NCBI GenBank assembly: GCA_000496215.1
Contig: KI543219.1
Location: forward strand, 17,191-51,341
DNA length: 34,151 bases
Origin: an uncultured archaeon A07HN63
GTDB taxonomy: Archaea; Halobacteriota; Halobacteria; Halobacteriales; Haloferacaceae
Direction of reading: 5' to 3'
The position numbers and the translations under genes were made by a program. Under the pieces are notes generated by a model. The model was given only the letters and a program-made list of their open reading frames with translations, ran no database searches and was not told the origin of the DNA. Position 1 is the stretch's first letter, and every line of letters begins with the position of its first letter. Below, one piece after another: positions 22,926 to 31,120 of the stretch.

Positions 22926-24494
22926 TCAGTCGCCGGATTCGATCACGTCGTCGATGCGGAGGATCATCGTCGCCGCCTCGGTGGCCGAATCGATGGCCTC
23001 GCGTTTGACGGCCGTCGGATCGAGGATACCCTCCTCGGCGGAATCTCCGACCTTGCCGGACTGCTCGACGGAGATGAGTCCTGCCCGACCCTGCGCGTCA
23101 TGGCGGGCACGAAGGTCGACCAGCGCGTCGATGGGATCCATGCCGGTGTTCTCGGCCAGCGTGCGCGGCACGGCATCGACCGCGGTGGCGAACGCCTCGA
23201 TGGCGAGCTGTTTGCGGCCCTCGACACCGGCGGCGTGGCTCCGGACGTGGTCGGCAACTGCGATCTCAGTGGCACCAGCGCCGCCGACGACGCCGTCCTC
23301 GTCGAGTGCCGCGATGACGACATCGATAGCGTCGTTGAGCGCGCGGTCGAGTTCGTCGACGACGTGGTCGGTGCTGCCGCGGACGAAGAGCGTCACGTGG
23401 TCGGTGTCACCACCCTCGACGAAGGCGAGATCTTCGTCGTCGCCGTAGGTCTCGATGCTGAGTTCGGCGGTCGTCCCGAGGTCGTCGGCCTCGATGTCTT
23501 CGAGCGTGCCAAGCTGGCGCGCGCCGGTCGCCTGCGCGATGGAGTCCGCATCCGAGGAGCTGACATCCTCGAAGGCGACGATCCCCTCGTTGTCGAGGTG
23601 GCCGGCAACGCGGTCGTCGATATCGTCGGTGGTGAACAGGAGTTCAACACCGGCGTCGGCAAGCTTGTCAGCGTACTCCCGAAGCTCGCTTTCCTCGGCC
23701 TCGATAGCCTGATTCAGCTGATCGACCTCGGTGATGTTGTACTCGGCGTCGGCCTCGCCCGTGTCGAATTCGAGTGCCGTGTCGACGATAGCCGTCGTCG
23801 CATCCGAGAGCTGTCGCGGCGCAGTGTCGCTGACCGGCGTCTCGTCGGTGATGACGCCCTCGACGAGTTCCGTCGCGCTGGAGGCCGCGCCGGTCTGGGT
23901 GTGAATGTAGATATCCTCGCGGTCGATACCATCGTCGGTGGCGACCTGTCGCACCGCGCTGACGACGCGCTGGGCCAGCAGTTCGGCCGCCACATCGCCG
24001 GTGCCCTTGCCGGTCATGCTGGATTCGGCAACTGACTGGAGCGTGTCGTCGTCGAGATCAATGTCGAGGACCTGTTCGTCGATAGCCTCCTGAGCAAGTT
24101 CAGCTGCCTCGTTGTACCCCTCAGTGATGACGGTGGGGTGCAGATCCTGATCGAGCAGTTCCTCGGCCTCGCCGAGGAGTTCACCGGCGAGGACGGCCGC
24201 CGTCGTCGTTCCGTCGCCGACCTCGATCTCCTGTGTTTCGGCGACTTCGACGAGCATCTGAGCCGCGGGATGCTCGATATCCATCTCGTTGAGGATGGTC
24301 GCGCCGTCGTTGGTGATCGTTACGTCACCCGACGAGCCGACGAGCATCTTGTCCATCCCCTTCGGACCGAGCGTCGTCCGTACCGAGTTGGCAACGGCCT
24401 TGCCGGCCCGGATATTCGAATCCTGTGCGTCCTCGCCCTGCGTCCGTTCGTTGTCCTCCGAGAGAATAACCATCGGTTGCTGTCGTTGTGCCAT
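22926..24494 (-). CDS. Thermosome (group II chaperonin) subunit
   Basis: 522 residues of archaeal CCT-type chaperonin. The apical and intermediate domains flank the equatorial ATP site with TLGPKGMDKML, ITNDGATIL, GDGTTTAAV, and the C-terminal GGAGATEIAVADHVR motif. It forms a double-ring oligomer with a built-in lid that folds cytosolic proteins using ATP. The C-terminus ends MILRIDDVIESGD, without the long Gly-Met tail of some haloarchaeal paralogues. Haloarchaea usually have two or three thermosome genes; which paralogue this is cannot be decided. A TATA box lies upstream (24531-24538). Confidence 0.97.
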   Translation of the reverse strand: MAQRQQPMVILSEDNERTQGEDAQDSNIRAGKAVANSVRTTLGPKGMDKMLVGSSGDVTITNDGATILNEMDIEHPAAQMLVEVAETQEIEVGDGTTTAAVLAGELLGEAEELLDQDLHPTVITEGYNEAAELAQEAIDEQVLDIDLDDDTLQSVAESSMTGKGTGDVAAELLAQRVVSAVRQVATDDGIDREDIYIHTQTGAASSATELVEGVITDETPVSDTAPRQLSDATTAIVDTALEFDTGEADAEYNITEVDQLNQAIEAEESELREYADKLADAGVELLFTTDDIDDRVAGHLDNEGIVAFEDVSSSDADSIAQATGARQLGTLEDIEADDLGTTAELSIETYGDDEDLAFVEGGDTDHVTLFVRGSTDHVVDELDRALNDAIDVVIAALDEDGVVGGAGATEIAVADHVRSHAAGVEGRKQLAIEAFATAVDAVPRTLAENTGMDPIDALVDLRARHDAQGRAGLISVEQSGKVGDSAEEGILDPTAVKREAIDSATEAATMILRIDDVIESGD

Positions 24495-24530
24495 GATAAG
24501 TTCGCCTCACCGAATGATGGTTTGCAGTTC

Positions 24531-24538
24531 TATATAAA
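24531..24538 (-). promoter_or_regulatory. TATA box of the thermosome gene
   Basis: The plus strand reads TATATAAA. On the minus strand TTTATATA lies about 40 bp before the ATG at 24494, so the mRNA would have a short ~13-nt leader. This is a very strong archaeal TATA element, in keeping with a highly expressed, heat-inducible chaperonin. Confidence 0.6.
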
Positions 24539-24649
24539 TCCTTTGACTCTCAGAGACGCGAATCGCCCGCCTGCACTGTGGTGTCAAATCACATGCAACA
24601 TCGTCTGGACGGCGACAGTCACGAAAATTCCCGGCTACCGATGGGCGAC

Positions 24650-24730
24650 ACCACCGGCACCACCGGCACCACCGACGCCACCAGCACCACCGACACCAGT
24701 GGCACCACCGACACCACCGGCACCACCGGT
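24650..24730. repeat. 9-bp tandem repeat (ACCACCGGC-type), nine units
   Basis: Nine back-to-back 9-bp units begin ACCACCGGC, ACCACCGGC, ACCACCGAC and end ACCACCGGC, ACCACCGGT. Unit-to-unit variation is limited to a few positions. The plus strand is nearly all A and C apart from scattered G. It lies in the 295-bp gap between the divergent thermosome gene and the amidohydrolase-like gene. Reading frames through it give Thr-Gly, Pro-Ala or Val-Val-Pro low-complexity strings, so coding is doubtful. Confidence 0.75.
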
Positions 24731-24789
24731 ACCGTGGTCGTCGCCCACGGATGTCTGCAACAATTATGTATGTTGCCCGCAACCTCCCG

Positions 24790-25623
24790 ATGATGCTGGA
24801 GTTGGAGCATCGGTTCCGAATTGTCGACCTGCACGGGCATCTCGATCACGACGAGGTGTCGGTCAGCACCCATGGCCGGGATATCGGCCCCGACCGGCTC
24901 GAACGCGAATGCCTGCAGGCTGGCGTCGTCCAGACGGCCGTCTCGCCGACCCGTCGTCCGGACGATATCGGCTATCTGCGGGCGAACAACGCGGTCGCCC
25001 GACTCAGCGTCGACCGGCCGTTTCTGGCCTTCGCCCGCCTCAACGGCTCACTGGCCGCCGCCGACAATCCGATCTCGAAGCTCCGCAACCTCTATGCGCC
25101 CCGGGACACCCACCACACGCGACCGGGCGACGTGGAGCAGTACGCCTACGACGACCGCTTCCACGGGTTCGTGCTCGACCCGGCCGTCGACGGGCTGCCG
25201 GACCGCGAGGTGCGGGACGAGCTCATCGACGTTGACCTGCCGGTGATCGTTTACTGTCGGCCCTCGTTTCCGCCGGCGGCCGTCACCGATACGCTACTCA
25301 ACGACGGGTATCCGATCGTGCTGGCGGGGTTCGGCGGTTATCCCCTAGATAATTCTCGGATGAAAAACGTGCTCGCGTTGCTGGATCAGTACGACCACCT
25401 GTATCTCGACACGTGGGCGGTCCGTGATCGAGAGATTCTGGAGCGCGGGCTGCTGGAACATCCCGACCGAATTCTCTTCGGCAGCGGCACGCCAGCTGTC
25501 CATCAGAACGTCGCCGTAATGGAGATTCTGACGCTGGATATCTCCGAGGACGCGATGAGCCGTGTTTTCAACAAGAATCCGACGCGCCTGATTCCGGGAC
25601 TGTCGGTCGAATCGGAGTTCTAG
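24790..25623 (+). CDS. Amidohydrolase-like (TIM-barrel) protein, possibly inactive
   Basis: About 276 residues with the overall pattern of TatD/amidohydrolase-2 proteins. The first-strand HxH is VDLHGHL (about residues 11-17). The later metal-ligand positions look changed: the usual His after the fourth/fifth strand (typically AHxGG) reads VLAGFGGYP, and the final FGSDxP reads FGSGTPAVH, so the catalytic Asp is missing. This could be a degenerate or differently metallated member; haloarchaeal relatives appear to share it. The start could be ATG 24790 or 24793; a TATA-like AATTATGT at about 24762-24769 lies 27 bp upstream, implying a leaderless start. The stop overlaps the convergent glycosyltransferase stop at CTAG. 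Confidence 0.65.
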   Translation: MMLELEHRFRIVDLHGHLDHDEVSVSTHGRDIGPDRLERECLQAGVVQTAVSPTRRPDDIGYLRANNAVARLSVDRPFLAFARLNGSLAAADNPISKLRNLYAPRDTHHTRPGDVEQYAYDDRFHGFVLDPAVDGLPDREVRDELIDVDLPVIVYCRPSFPPAAVTDTLLNDGYPIVLAGFGGYPLDNSRMKNVLALLDQYDHLYLDTWAVRDREILERGLLEHPDRILFGSGTPAVHQNVAVMEILTLDISEDAMSRVFNKNPTRLIPGLSVESEF

Positions 25624-26567
25624 TCGTCGCTGTCGGTCGCCGCCGCGGGGTCGCGTGGCTCGTCAGCACCGTACTCGTATCGGGCGACAGCCCGGTCGCC
25701 GCGCTTCGAGAGGCCGTGTGGGTTGCGCGCCTTACTCCGGTCGCGGGCGCGGGCGACCAGTCCATCCGAGCCGCCGGTCAGGATGCCGGAGACGACGGCT
25801 CGGCCGTTGCCAACCCAGCTTGTCGGCTGGGCGTCGCCGGTAACCACGTCTTTCGCCGCCGCCACCGCATCGCGGGCGGCATGCGAGAGCGTCCGGCGGG
25901 CGATTGTCGGCCGGAGCCCGTAGTTTTTGACCAGCCGGTAGGCCAGCGCACGGTAGGTCCACCCCCAGTCGGGGCGGGTCTGGCCGCCGTCGGCCTCGTA
26001 CTCACACCGGACGCTCATCCCCGAACGCCACGCAACGTCGTGGTCGGTCGCCGCCAGCCGGTGGGCGAGATCCCACGCGCCGCCGGTTTCGAGATACTCG
26101 TCGAACCCGTCGAGGGCGTCGACGACCGACCGACGGACGGCGACGTTGGTACCGGATATAGCGGTCACGGTGCGACCGGCGATCCGTTCTTCACGCTGTG
26201 ATTCTGTCGTCACGCCGCCGCGAAGGCTGCGGTGGATCGGGCCGGTGACGACCGGTGCGTCGGTGAGGCCGTCGACCACAGCCTCGAGCCAGCCGGATTC
26301 GACCCGGAGGTCGTCACCGACCAGCGCGACCACGTCACCGGTGGCCGCGTCGATACCGGCGTTGCGGGCGACGTTACGCGTCCGAGAAGCGATCTCGACG
26401 AGTACGTCCACATCGTCGCGGTCGTCGATCATCCCTGTCGTGCCGTCGGTCGAGGGGCCATTGACCACGATCACCTCGGCGTCGGGGGCCCGTTCGGCGA
26501 TGGCGTCGAGGCAGGCGGCGAGCTGGTCCCGACCGTCGAGCGTCGGGACGACGACCGATAGCTGCAT
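25620..26567 (-). CDS. Family 2 glycosyltransferase
   Basis: 315 residues with a GT-A fold. QLSVVVPTLDGRDQLAACLDAI is the N-terminal nucleotide-sugar strand, followed by EVIVVNGPSTDGT, NVARNAGIDAATGD, and an acidic metal site in the form of VGDDLRVESGWL (the DxD-equivalent Asp-Asp). GGAWDLAHRL takes the place of the later acceptor/base segment. It transfers a sugar from a nucleotide donor, probably for S-layer glycoprotein or surface polymer glycosylation, but donor and acceptor are unknown. ATG 26567 (MQLSVVVPT) is the family start; ATG 26591 adds eight residues. There are no hydrophobic membrane segments. It faces the amidohydrolase-like gene. Confidence 0.82.
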   Translation of the reverse strand: MQLSVVVPTLDGRDQLAACLDAIAERAPDAEVIVVNGPSTDGTTGMIDDRDDVDVLVEIASRTRNVARNAGIDAATGDVVALVGDDLRVESGWLEAVVDGLTDAPVVTGPIHRSLRGGVTTESQREERIAGRTVTAISGTNVAVRRSVVDALDGFDEYLETGGAWDLAHRLAATDHDVAWRSGMSVRCEYEADGGQTRPDWGWTYRALAYRLVKNYGLRPTIARRTLSHAARDAVAAAKDVVTGDAQPTSWVGNGRAVVSGILTGGSDGLVARARDRSKARNPHGLSKRGDRAVARYEYGADEPRDPAAATDSDD

Positions 26568-26674
26568 GCGTGATACTGCATGACTGAACACATAAAAGAG
26601 TGGATTCCTCTGCAGATCGGGTGGTAGAGAGGGTCACTCGTGACAGCGCCACCGCTCTCGGTGTAAGCGACAGC

Positions 26675-26947
26675 TCAGGTGTTTCTGTAGTACACCTGTT
26701 TGCGAGCGTCGGTGAAGCTGTAGCGCGAGCCAACCAGTTCGGACTCCTCGAGGCGGTTGAGTGCGTACCGGACGGTCCGATCAGGGAGCAACGACTCCTC
26801 GGCCAACTCGCCCTGAGACAGCGGTTCGTCGGTCTCAAGCACCTTCGCGACGAGCTTGGCGCTCGGTGGAAGCTCCCGAAGCCGGTCGCGGAACTCTGTT
26901 TCTGACAGTCGGACAGGCTCTTCGACATCGGCTGGACTAGTGCTCAT
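26675..26947 (-). CDS. Winged helix-turn-helix transcriptional regulator (MarR-like)
   Basis: 90 residues forming one winged-HTH. LPPSAKLVAKVLETDEPLSQGELAEES is helices 1-2, LLPDRTVRYALNRLEESELVG is the turn and recognition helix, and RYSFTDARKQVYYRNT is the wing. There is no ligand-binding or dimer domain, so it is a short stand-alone regulator. ATG 26947 was chosen; a longer start at 26989 runs into AT-rich noncoding DNA. An inverted repeat AATATGG/CCATATT (26958-26992) lies just upstream and may be its operator. The 84-bp gap to the glycosyltransferase has no gene. Target genes are unknown; the divergent methyltransferase is one candidate. Confidence 0.78.
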   Translation of the reverse strand: MSTSPADVEEPVRLSETEFRDRLRELPPSAKLVAKVLETDEPLSQGELAEESLLPDRTVRYALNRLEESELVGSRYSFTDARKQVYYRNT

Positions 26948-26957
26948 ACAAATCCAA

Positions 26958-26992
26958 AATATGGGGTTGATACTAAAGGTTATCTCCATATT
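26958..26992. promoter_or_regulatory. Inverted repeat upstream of the winged-HTH gene
   Basis: AATATGG (26958-26964) is mirrored by CCATATT (26986-26992) with a 21-bp spacer, in an AT-rich block (26950-27040). Another TAATATT lies at about 27022-27029. The block starts 11 bp upstream of the regulator's ATG (26947) and could serve as its own control site. The spacer is long for a single dimer. Confidence 0.35.
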
Positions 26993-27147
26993 AGTCTAAG
27001 AAATTGATACAATATAAGGTCCTAATATTTTAGACGCTTCTCGTGGCCTGCAGGTGGCGACGGGCCGACGATGTGTGGAAGCAGGTCGGCCCATGCCAGC
27101 CCGTATCCAGTACGGTTTTACAACTCGGGTGTGGACGCTCACACAGC

Positions 27148-27861
27148 GTGAAGGGCAAAGAGTGGTATCAGGCCGACGAGATCGCCGAGGCCTACGACGA
27201 CAAGCGATTTTCTGGCGGCGGGCAGTTTATCGACCGACGGGAGAAGGCGGCTGTGCTGAATGCGCTCGGGCCGGTCGAGGAGAAATCGATTCTCGAGGTC
27301 GCCTGTGGGACCGGACGGTTTACCGTCATGCTGGCTCGTGAGGGCGCGGATGTCGTCGGGCTGGATGTCTCGGGGCCGATGTTGCAGCAGGGCAAGCGAA
27401 AGGCCGCCGCGACCGGCGTCGACGAGGCCGTCGAGTTCATGCGCGGCGATGCGGCCCGGTTGCCGTTCCCGGACGATCATTTCGATGCCGTCTTTGCGAT
27501 GCGGTTTTTCCATCTCGCCGACCGGCCGGTGACGTTTCTCAGAGAGATCAAGCGCGTCTCGAAGGGGCCGGTGCTGTTCGACACGTTCAACAGCCAGAGC
27601 GCACGTGTTGTCTACAACTGGCTGTTGCCGATGGGGTCGCGGCTCTACTCGCGGAGCGATGTCGATGCCCTGCTGGCCGATGCGGGCCTCGAACTCGTCG
27701 ATGAAAAACACGATTTCGTGCTCCCCTACGGCTTTTATCGCGGTCTCCCGGAGTCCATCGCCAGCCCGTTTCGACAGGTCGACGAGGGACTCGGGTCGAC
27801 AGGGCTGGGCGATGCGCTCGCCTCGGTCTCCTACTGGCAGACAACCGACGCCGAAGAATAG
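27148..27861 (+). CDS. Class I SAM-dependent methyltransferase
   Basis: 237 residues from GTG 27148. Motif I is ILEVACGTGRFTVMLA, motif II GADVVGLDVSGPML, and the following FMRGDAARLPFPDDHFDAVFAMRFFHL contains the acidic-ribose and post-II motifs. These bind SAM as in UbiE/methyltransferase-11 family enzymes. The substrate (quinone, lipid or small molecule) is unknown. The GTG start was preferred over the upstream ATG-like start 27043 because VKGKEWYQADEIAEAYDDKRF matches family N-termini and a TATA-like GGTTTTACAA (27113-27122) sits about 30 bp before it. It converges on the TRAM gene. Confidence 0.8.
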   Translation: MKGKEWYQADEIAEAYDDKRFSGGGQFIDRREKAAVLNALGPVEEKSILEVACGTGRFTVMLAREGADVVGLDVSGPMLQQGKRKAAATGVDEAVEFMRGDAARLPFPDDHFDAVFAMRFFHLADRPVTFLREIKRVSKGPVLFDTFNSQSARVVYNWLLPMGSRLYSRSDVDALLADAGLELVDEKHDFVLPYGFYRGLPESIASPFRQVDEGLGSTGLGDALASVSYWQTTDAEE

Positions 27862-27873
27862 CGGCCCGACGCC

Positions 27874-28284
27874 TCAGAAGTCCTCTTCGATGATCTCGCC
27901 GACGGCAAAGTTGGATTTGACCTCCGACACCTCGATCTTGACCCGGTCGTCGATCTCCGCGCCGGGGACGATAATGACGTAGCCGCGCTCGACGCGGGCG
28001 ATCCCGTCGCCCTGTTTGCCGATATCCTCTATCTCGACGTACCGTATCTCGCCCGCCTCCACCGGTGGCTGTGGCTCACCGGCGGCCGCGCCGGCCGTCG
28101 AGGAGTCGTCGATACTCGCCGTCCCGCCGGAACTGGACGGGGAGATAAGCGCCACGCGGTACGTCTCGTCGGGCTCGATAGAGCCGGTGTCGACCTCGCG
28201 TTTCGGAACCTCGATCCTGTAACCATCCTCGGCGTCGGTAACCTCAGCACTGAACAGACAGATGAGTTGCTGCGAGATTTCCAT
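27874..28284 (-). CDS. TRAM-domain RNA-binding protein
   Basis: 136 residues. The C-terminal ~60 residues (about 75-136) form a TRAM domain: GEIRYVEIEDIGKQGDGIARVERGY is the conserved beta strand with the GxGIA signature, then IIVPGAEIDDRVKIEVSEVKSNFAVGEII completes the barrel. TRAM domains bind tRNA and act as RNA chaperones in archaea. The N-terminal ~70 residues hold a short region with conserved acidic strands and a Ser/Gly/Ala-rich linker (about 50-70), longer than the minimal single-TRAM proteins. A TATA-like TATAATG lies about 36 bp upstream on the minus strand. Confidence 0.88.
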   Translation of the reverse strand: MEISQQLICLFSAEVTDAEDGYRIEVPKREVDTGSIEPDETYRVALISPSSSGGTASIDDSSTAGAAAGEPQPPVEAGEIRYVEIEDIGKQGDGIARVERGYVIIVPGAEIDDRVKIEVSEVKSNFAVGEIIEEDF

Positions 28285-28477
28285 ACGATATCTCTACGGA
28301 AACTCGTGAATGAAACATTATAGAACTACCGCTCATCCGCGACAGAGCCACAGAAACAGTCGGTCGTGGCGGACGGCTGCGCAGGGTCACCCAGTTGTGA
28401 AACGGAAATCGGCTGAAACGCATCGCCGATACCCGCGAAGAACGTAGGGACGATGACCAGTCGAATCGCGTCGCCGA

Positions 28478-29383
28478 TCAGTCGTCGGCCGGGGTCGCGT
28501 CGATCAGATCATGGCTGTTGATATCGACCTGCCCGGTGAGCTCCGTGTAGGGGTACGGCATGCCGATCCCTTCGTCGTCGAAGCGGTGTTTGACAGTCTC
28601 GGCGAGTTGGTGTTTGATTCCGCCGGCACCTGTCTCGGCGGGATCGATCCAGACACGCGCGTTAAGCACGACCGCCGAGTCGCCAAGCCCGGTCACCGGT
28701 GCGGTCGGGGCTGGATCGGTCAGGATACCATCGATCTTGCTGGCCTCGTCGAGAATCGCTGTTCTGGCGTCCGAAATGCTGGCGCCGTACTCGATACCGA
28801 AGTCGAAGGTGACCCGTCGGGTGTCGTTGGCGACGGGGTTGGTGACAACCGCGTTTGCGAGATCGCTGTTCGGGACGGTGAGCTCTTCGTTATCGAAGCT
28901 ATCGAGCTTTGTTACCCGGAGTCTGATCTCGCGGACGATCCCGCTGTTGCCGTCCCACTCGATGTAATCGCCGTTGCTGAACGGTTTGTCCTTGAGGATG
29001 AAGATGCCCGCGACGAAGTTCTCGATGATGTCGCCGGCCGCAAAGGAGACACCCAACGCGAGGGCACCGGCCAGCGTCGCAAACGCGCCGAGGATCGCCG
29101 GGAAGCCGGCAACCGTCGCGGCGATGGCGACTGCCCCGACCACCGCGAGGGTGGCGGCAACGCTTGAGCCGAGACCGACCACAGCCGAGGAGAACTCCCG
29201 AGCGTTGAGTGCTCTCTTCGTCGCACGGACCAGCACCGATTTGCCGATCCGATACAGCAGCAAGAACGTCACGACGAACGTGACGACGGTGATGCCGAAG
29301 TCGATTACAACGCTGCTGTACTGTGTGAGGAATCCATCCAAGGTACCCGGAATTTGTAGTATTAGCGGTTGACACCCAAACAT
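28478..29383 (-). CDS. MscS-family mechanosensitive channel
   Basis: 301 residues with the usual MscS plan: three transmembrane helices (about 25-47, 67-92, 97-120), a pore-lining TM3 with Gly/Ala packing (LAGALALGVSFAAGDI), and a cytosolic beta domain starting NGDYIEWDGNSGIVREI, with VPNSDLANAVVTN as the signature. The C-terminal alpha-beta part spans about 190-290. It opens under membrane tension and lets ions and osmolytes leave on hypo-osmotic shock, a real hazard for halophiles. A TATA-like TTTATA (29401-29406, minus strand) lies close to the start. The 193-bp gap 28285-28477 towards the TRAM gene contains nothing I recognise. Confidence 0.93.
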   Translation of the reverse strand: MFGCQPLILQIPGTLDGFLTQYSSVVIDFGITVVTFVVTFLLLYRIGKSVLVRATKRALNAREFSSAVVGLGSSVAATLAVVGAVAIAATVAGFPAILGAFATLAGALALGVSFAAGDIIENFVAGIFILKDKPFSNGDYIEWDGNSGIVREIRLRVTKLDSFDNEELTVPNSDLANAVVTNPVANDTRRVTFDFGIEYGASISDARTAILDEASKIDGILTDPAPTAPVTGLGDSAVVLNARVWIDPAETGAGGIKHQLAETVKHRFDDEGIGMPYPYTELTGQVDINSHDLIDATPADD

Positions 29384-29468
29384 ATATGACCTGATAGCGT
29401 ATAAACAAGAGGTTTGTAACCAACCAGCCGAGAGATGGGTTTTTGTCGTCGGAGTCCCCGGATCAGGT

Positions 29469-30506
29469 ATGCGCGCAGCTACCTTTCACGGCCCCGGCGA
29501 CATCCGCGTGGAATCGGTCGCCGAACCGCAGCTTGAGTCTCCAACCGGCGCGATCATCCGCGTCACACACACCGCTGTCTGTGGCTCCGACCTCTGGTTC
29601 TATCGCGGTGAGAGCGACCGCGAGGTTCCCTCCCGGGTCGGCCACGAACCGATGGGCATCGTTGAGGACGTTGGTGACGACGTTGTCTCGGTCGAGCCGG
29701 GCGACCGTGTGCTGGCACCGTTTTTCATCAGCTGTGGCCGCTGTGAGTTCTGTCGCAAGGGCCTCCAGACCTCCTGTGTCAATCAGGATAGCTGGAGCGG
29801 CGACAACGGCGGCGCGCAGGGCGAGTACGTCCGCTGTCCGGAGGCCGACGGCACGCTCGTTCGCGTCCCCGACCGCCACGCCGACGACGAGGACACCCTG
29901 CGGTCGCTGCTCCCGCTGACCGACGTGATGGGCACCGGCCACCACGCCGCCGTTAACGCGGGTGTCGAAACCGGCGCGACCTGTGCGGTCATCGGCGACG
30001 GCGCGGTCGGCCTCTGTGGTGTCCTCGCCGCGAAACGCCTCGGCGCACAGCGGATCATCGCTATGGGCCACCACGAGGACCGCCTCGAAATCGCCGCGGA
30101 GTTTGGCGCGACCGATCTCGTCAGCGAGCGCGGCGAGCAAGCGGTCGAGCGCGTCACCGAGATGACCAACGGTGGCGTCAACCACGTCCTCGAATGCGTC
30201 GGCGCGACCTCGTCGATGGAGACCGCCATCGGCGTTGCGCGCCCGGGCGGCACCGTCGGCTACGTCGGTGTGCCGAACGGGCTGGGCGACGGCCTCGACC
30301 TATCGCCGTTCTTCCGGGCGAACGTCACGCTGCAGGGCGGCGTCGCGCCGGTTCGCGCCTACGCCGAGGAACTGATGGCCGACGTGCTACAGGGCACGCT
30401 CGATCCGTCGCCGGTGTTTACGAAAACAGTCGATCTGGACGGCGTGCCGGACGGCTACGAGGCGATGGATAACCGCGAGGCGGTGAAGGTGCTTGTAAAG
30501 CCCTGA
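29469..30506 (+). CDS. Zinc-dependent alcohol dehydrogenase (MDR family)
   Basis: 345 residues of medium-chain dehydrogenase. Catalytic-zinc ligands are Cys38 (CGSDLW), His59-Glu60 (GHEPMG) and a later acidic residue. The structural zinc site is Cys89, Cys92, Cys95, Cys103 (CGRCEFCRKGLQTSC). The nucleotide-binding Rossmann motif is GDGAVGLCG (about 178-186). These enzymes oxidise alcohols or sugars with NAD(P); the particular substrate is not evident. A T-run TTTTTG sits about 27 bp before the ATG at 29469, which suggests a leaderless transcript. It is divergent from the MscS channel and upstream of a small membrane protein (80 bp). Confidence 0.92.
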   Translation: MRAATFHGPGDIRVESVAEPQLESPTGAIIRVTHTAVCGSDLWFYRGESDREVPSRVGHEPMGIVEDVGDDVVSVEPGDRVLAPFFISCGRCEFCRKGLQTSCVNQDSWSGDNGGAQGEYVRCPEADGTLVRVPDRHADDEDTLRSLLPLTDVMGTGHHAAVNAGVETGATCAVIGDGAVGLCGVLAAKRLGAQRIIAMGHHEDRLEIAAEFGATDLVSERGEQAVERVTEMTNGGVNHVLECVGATSSMETAIGVARPGGTVGYVGVPNGLGDGLDLSPFFRANVTLQGGVAPVRAYAEELMADVLQGTLDPSPVFTKTVDLDGVPDGYEAMDNREAVKVLVKP

Positions 30507-30585
30507 GCGGGGGCTGGCGGCCCGGTCGACACTACGATCACAGCCGGTGGAACGACTTTTTGTCGGTCTGTCACCTAACCGCGGT

Positions 30586-30945
30586 ATGACAGAGTCGAAC
30601 ACGTTTCTCACGGCCGCAACGCTGCTGGCACTGGCTGGCTGTCTCGGTGCGGCAGTGTCACCGGTGATCGCGGGAGCGTCGGCTGCGTATACCGGGAGTA
30701 TCACGACGAGCGGCGTGCTTGGCGTCGTGTTTGCCGGCCGGAGTGTCCAGCTGTTTCGCGAGACCGGAGCGGTGAGTCTGCCGGGTGCCGTGCTGACGAC
30801 AATCTTCGGCGGCTGGTTCATGGCCGCCCCACTGCTGTACGACGCCGGGTTTCTGGCGACCGCTGGCACGCAACTGGCGGGGACGCTCGTTGCTACGTTC
30901 GGCCTCTACGCTGTTGTTGCCGGGGTCACTGATTCACCAGCCTGA
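30586..30945 (+). CDS. Small membrane protein, SPW-repeat-like
   Basis: 119 residues with four hydrophobic helices and short loops. The second half, GGWFMAAPLLYDAGFLATAGTQLAGTLVATFGLYAVV, resembles the G-x-W-x3-P pattern of SPW-repeat membrane proteins, but the match is loose. ATG 30586 gives the natural start; the longer frame from 30547 adds a non-membrane head. A T-run (TTTTTG) lies about 27 bp upstream. Function unknown. Confidence 0.6.
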   Translation: MTESNTFLTAATLLALAGCLGAAVSPVIAGASAAYTGSITTSGVLGVVFAGRSVQLFRETGAVSLPGAVLTTIFGGWFMAAPLLYDAGFLATAGTQLAGTLVATFGLYAVVAGVTDSPA

Positions 30946-31085
30946 TCGACTCATATCTGGGTGTGACATCCCATCTCAGCCGGGTTGACCAGTAGCTGTT
31001 TGCTAACTCCCTTGACGCTGGTTGCTCCTATCTTTTGCAGAGTCGTTGTCGAACCAGTTGCATCGGAACCGGAATCTTCATAATA

Positions 31086-31101
31086 GAACGAACGTTCGTT
31101 C
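31086..31101. promoter_or_regulatory. Perfect 16-bp palindrome, candidate TetR operator
   Basis: GAACGAACGTTCGTTC reads the same on both strands. It lies about 117 bp before the membrane protein start and 20 bp before a small reading frame. A TATA-like TCATAATAG (31077-31085) abuts it, so a bound repressor would cover the transcription start region. The length and symmetry are typical of TetR-family sites, and a TetR gene follows the membrane gene. The rest of the 257-bp gap (30946-31202) has nothing else recognisable. Confidence 0.6.
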
Positions 31102-31120
31102 GATACGCGGTGAAACGATC

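Noticed and set aside
24578..24793. Thr/Gly-rich small frame across the tandem repeat
   Set aside because: The composition comes from the repeat itself and a TATA-like element for the next gene lies inside it, so translation is doubtful. It is kept only as a remark under the repeat finding.
24138..25235. Long plus-strand frame with Pro/Ala-rich stretch
   Set aside because: It is antisense to the thermosome gene, runs through the 9-bp repeat, and then is out of frame with the amidohydrolase-like gene.
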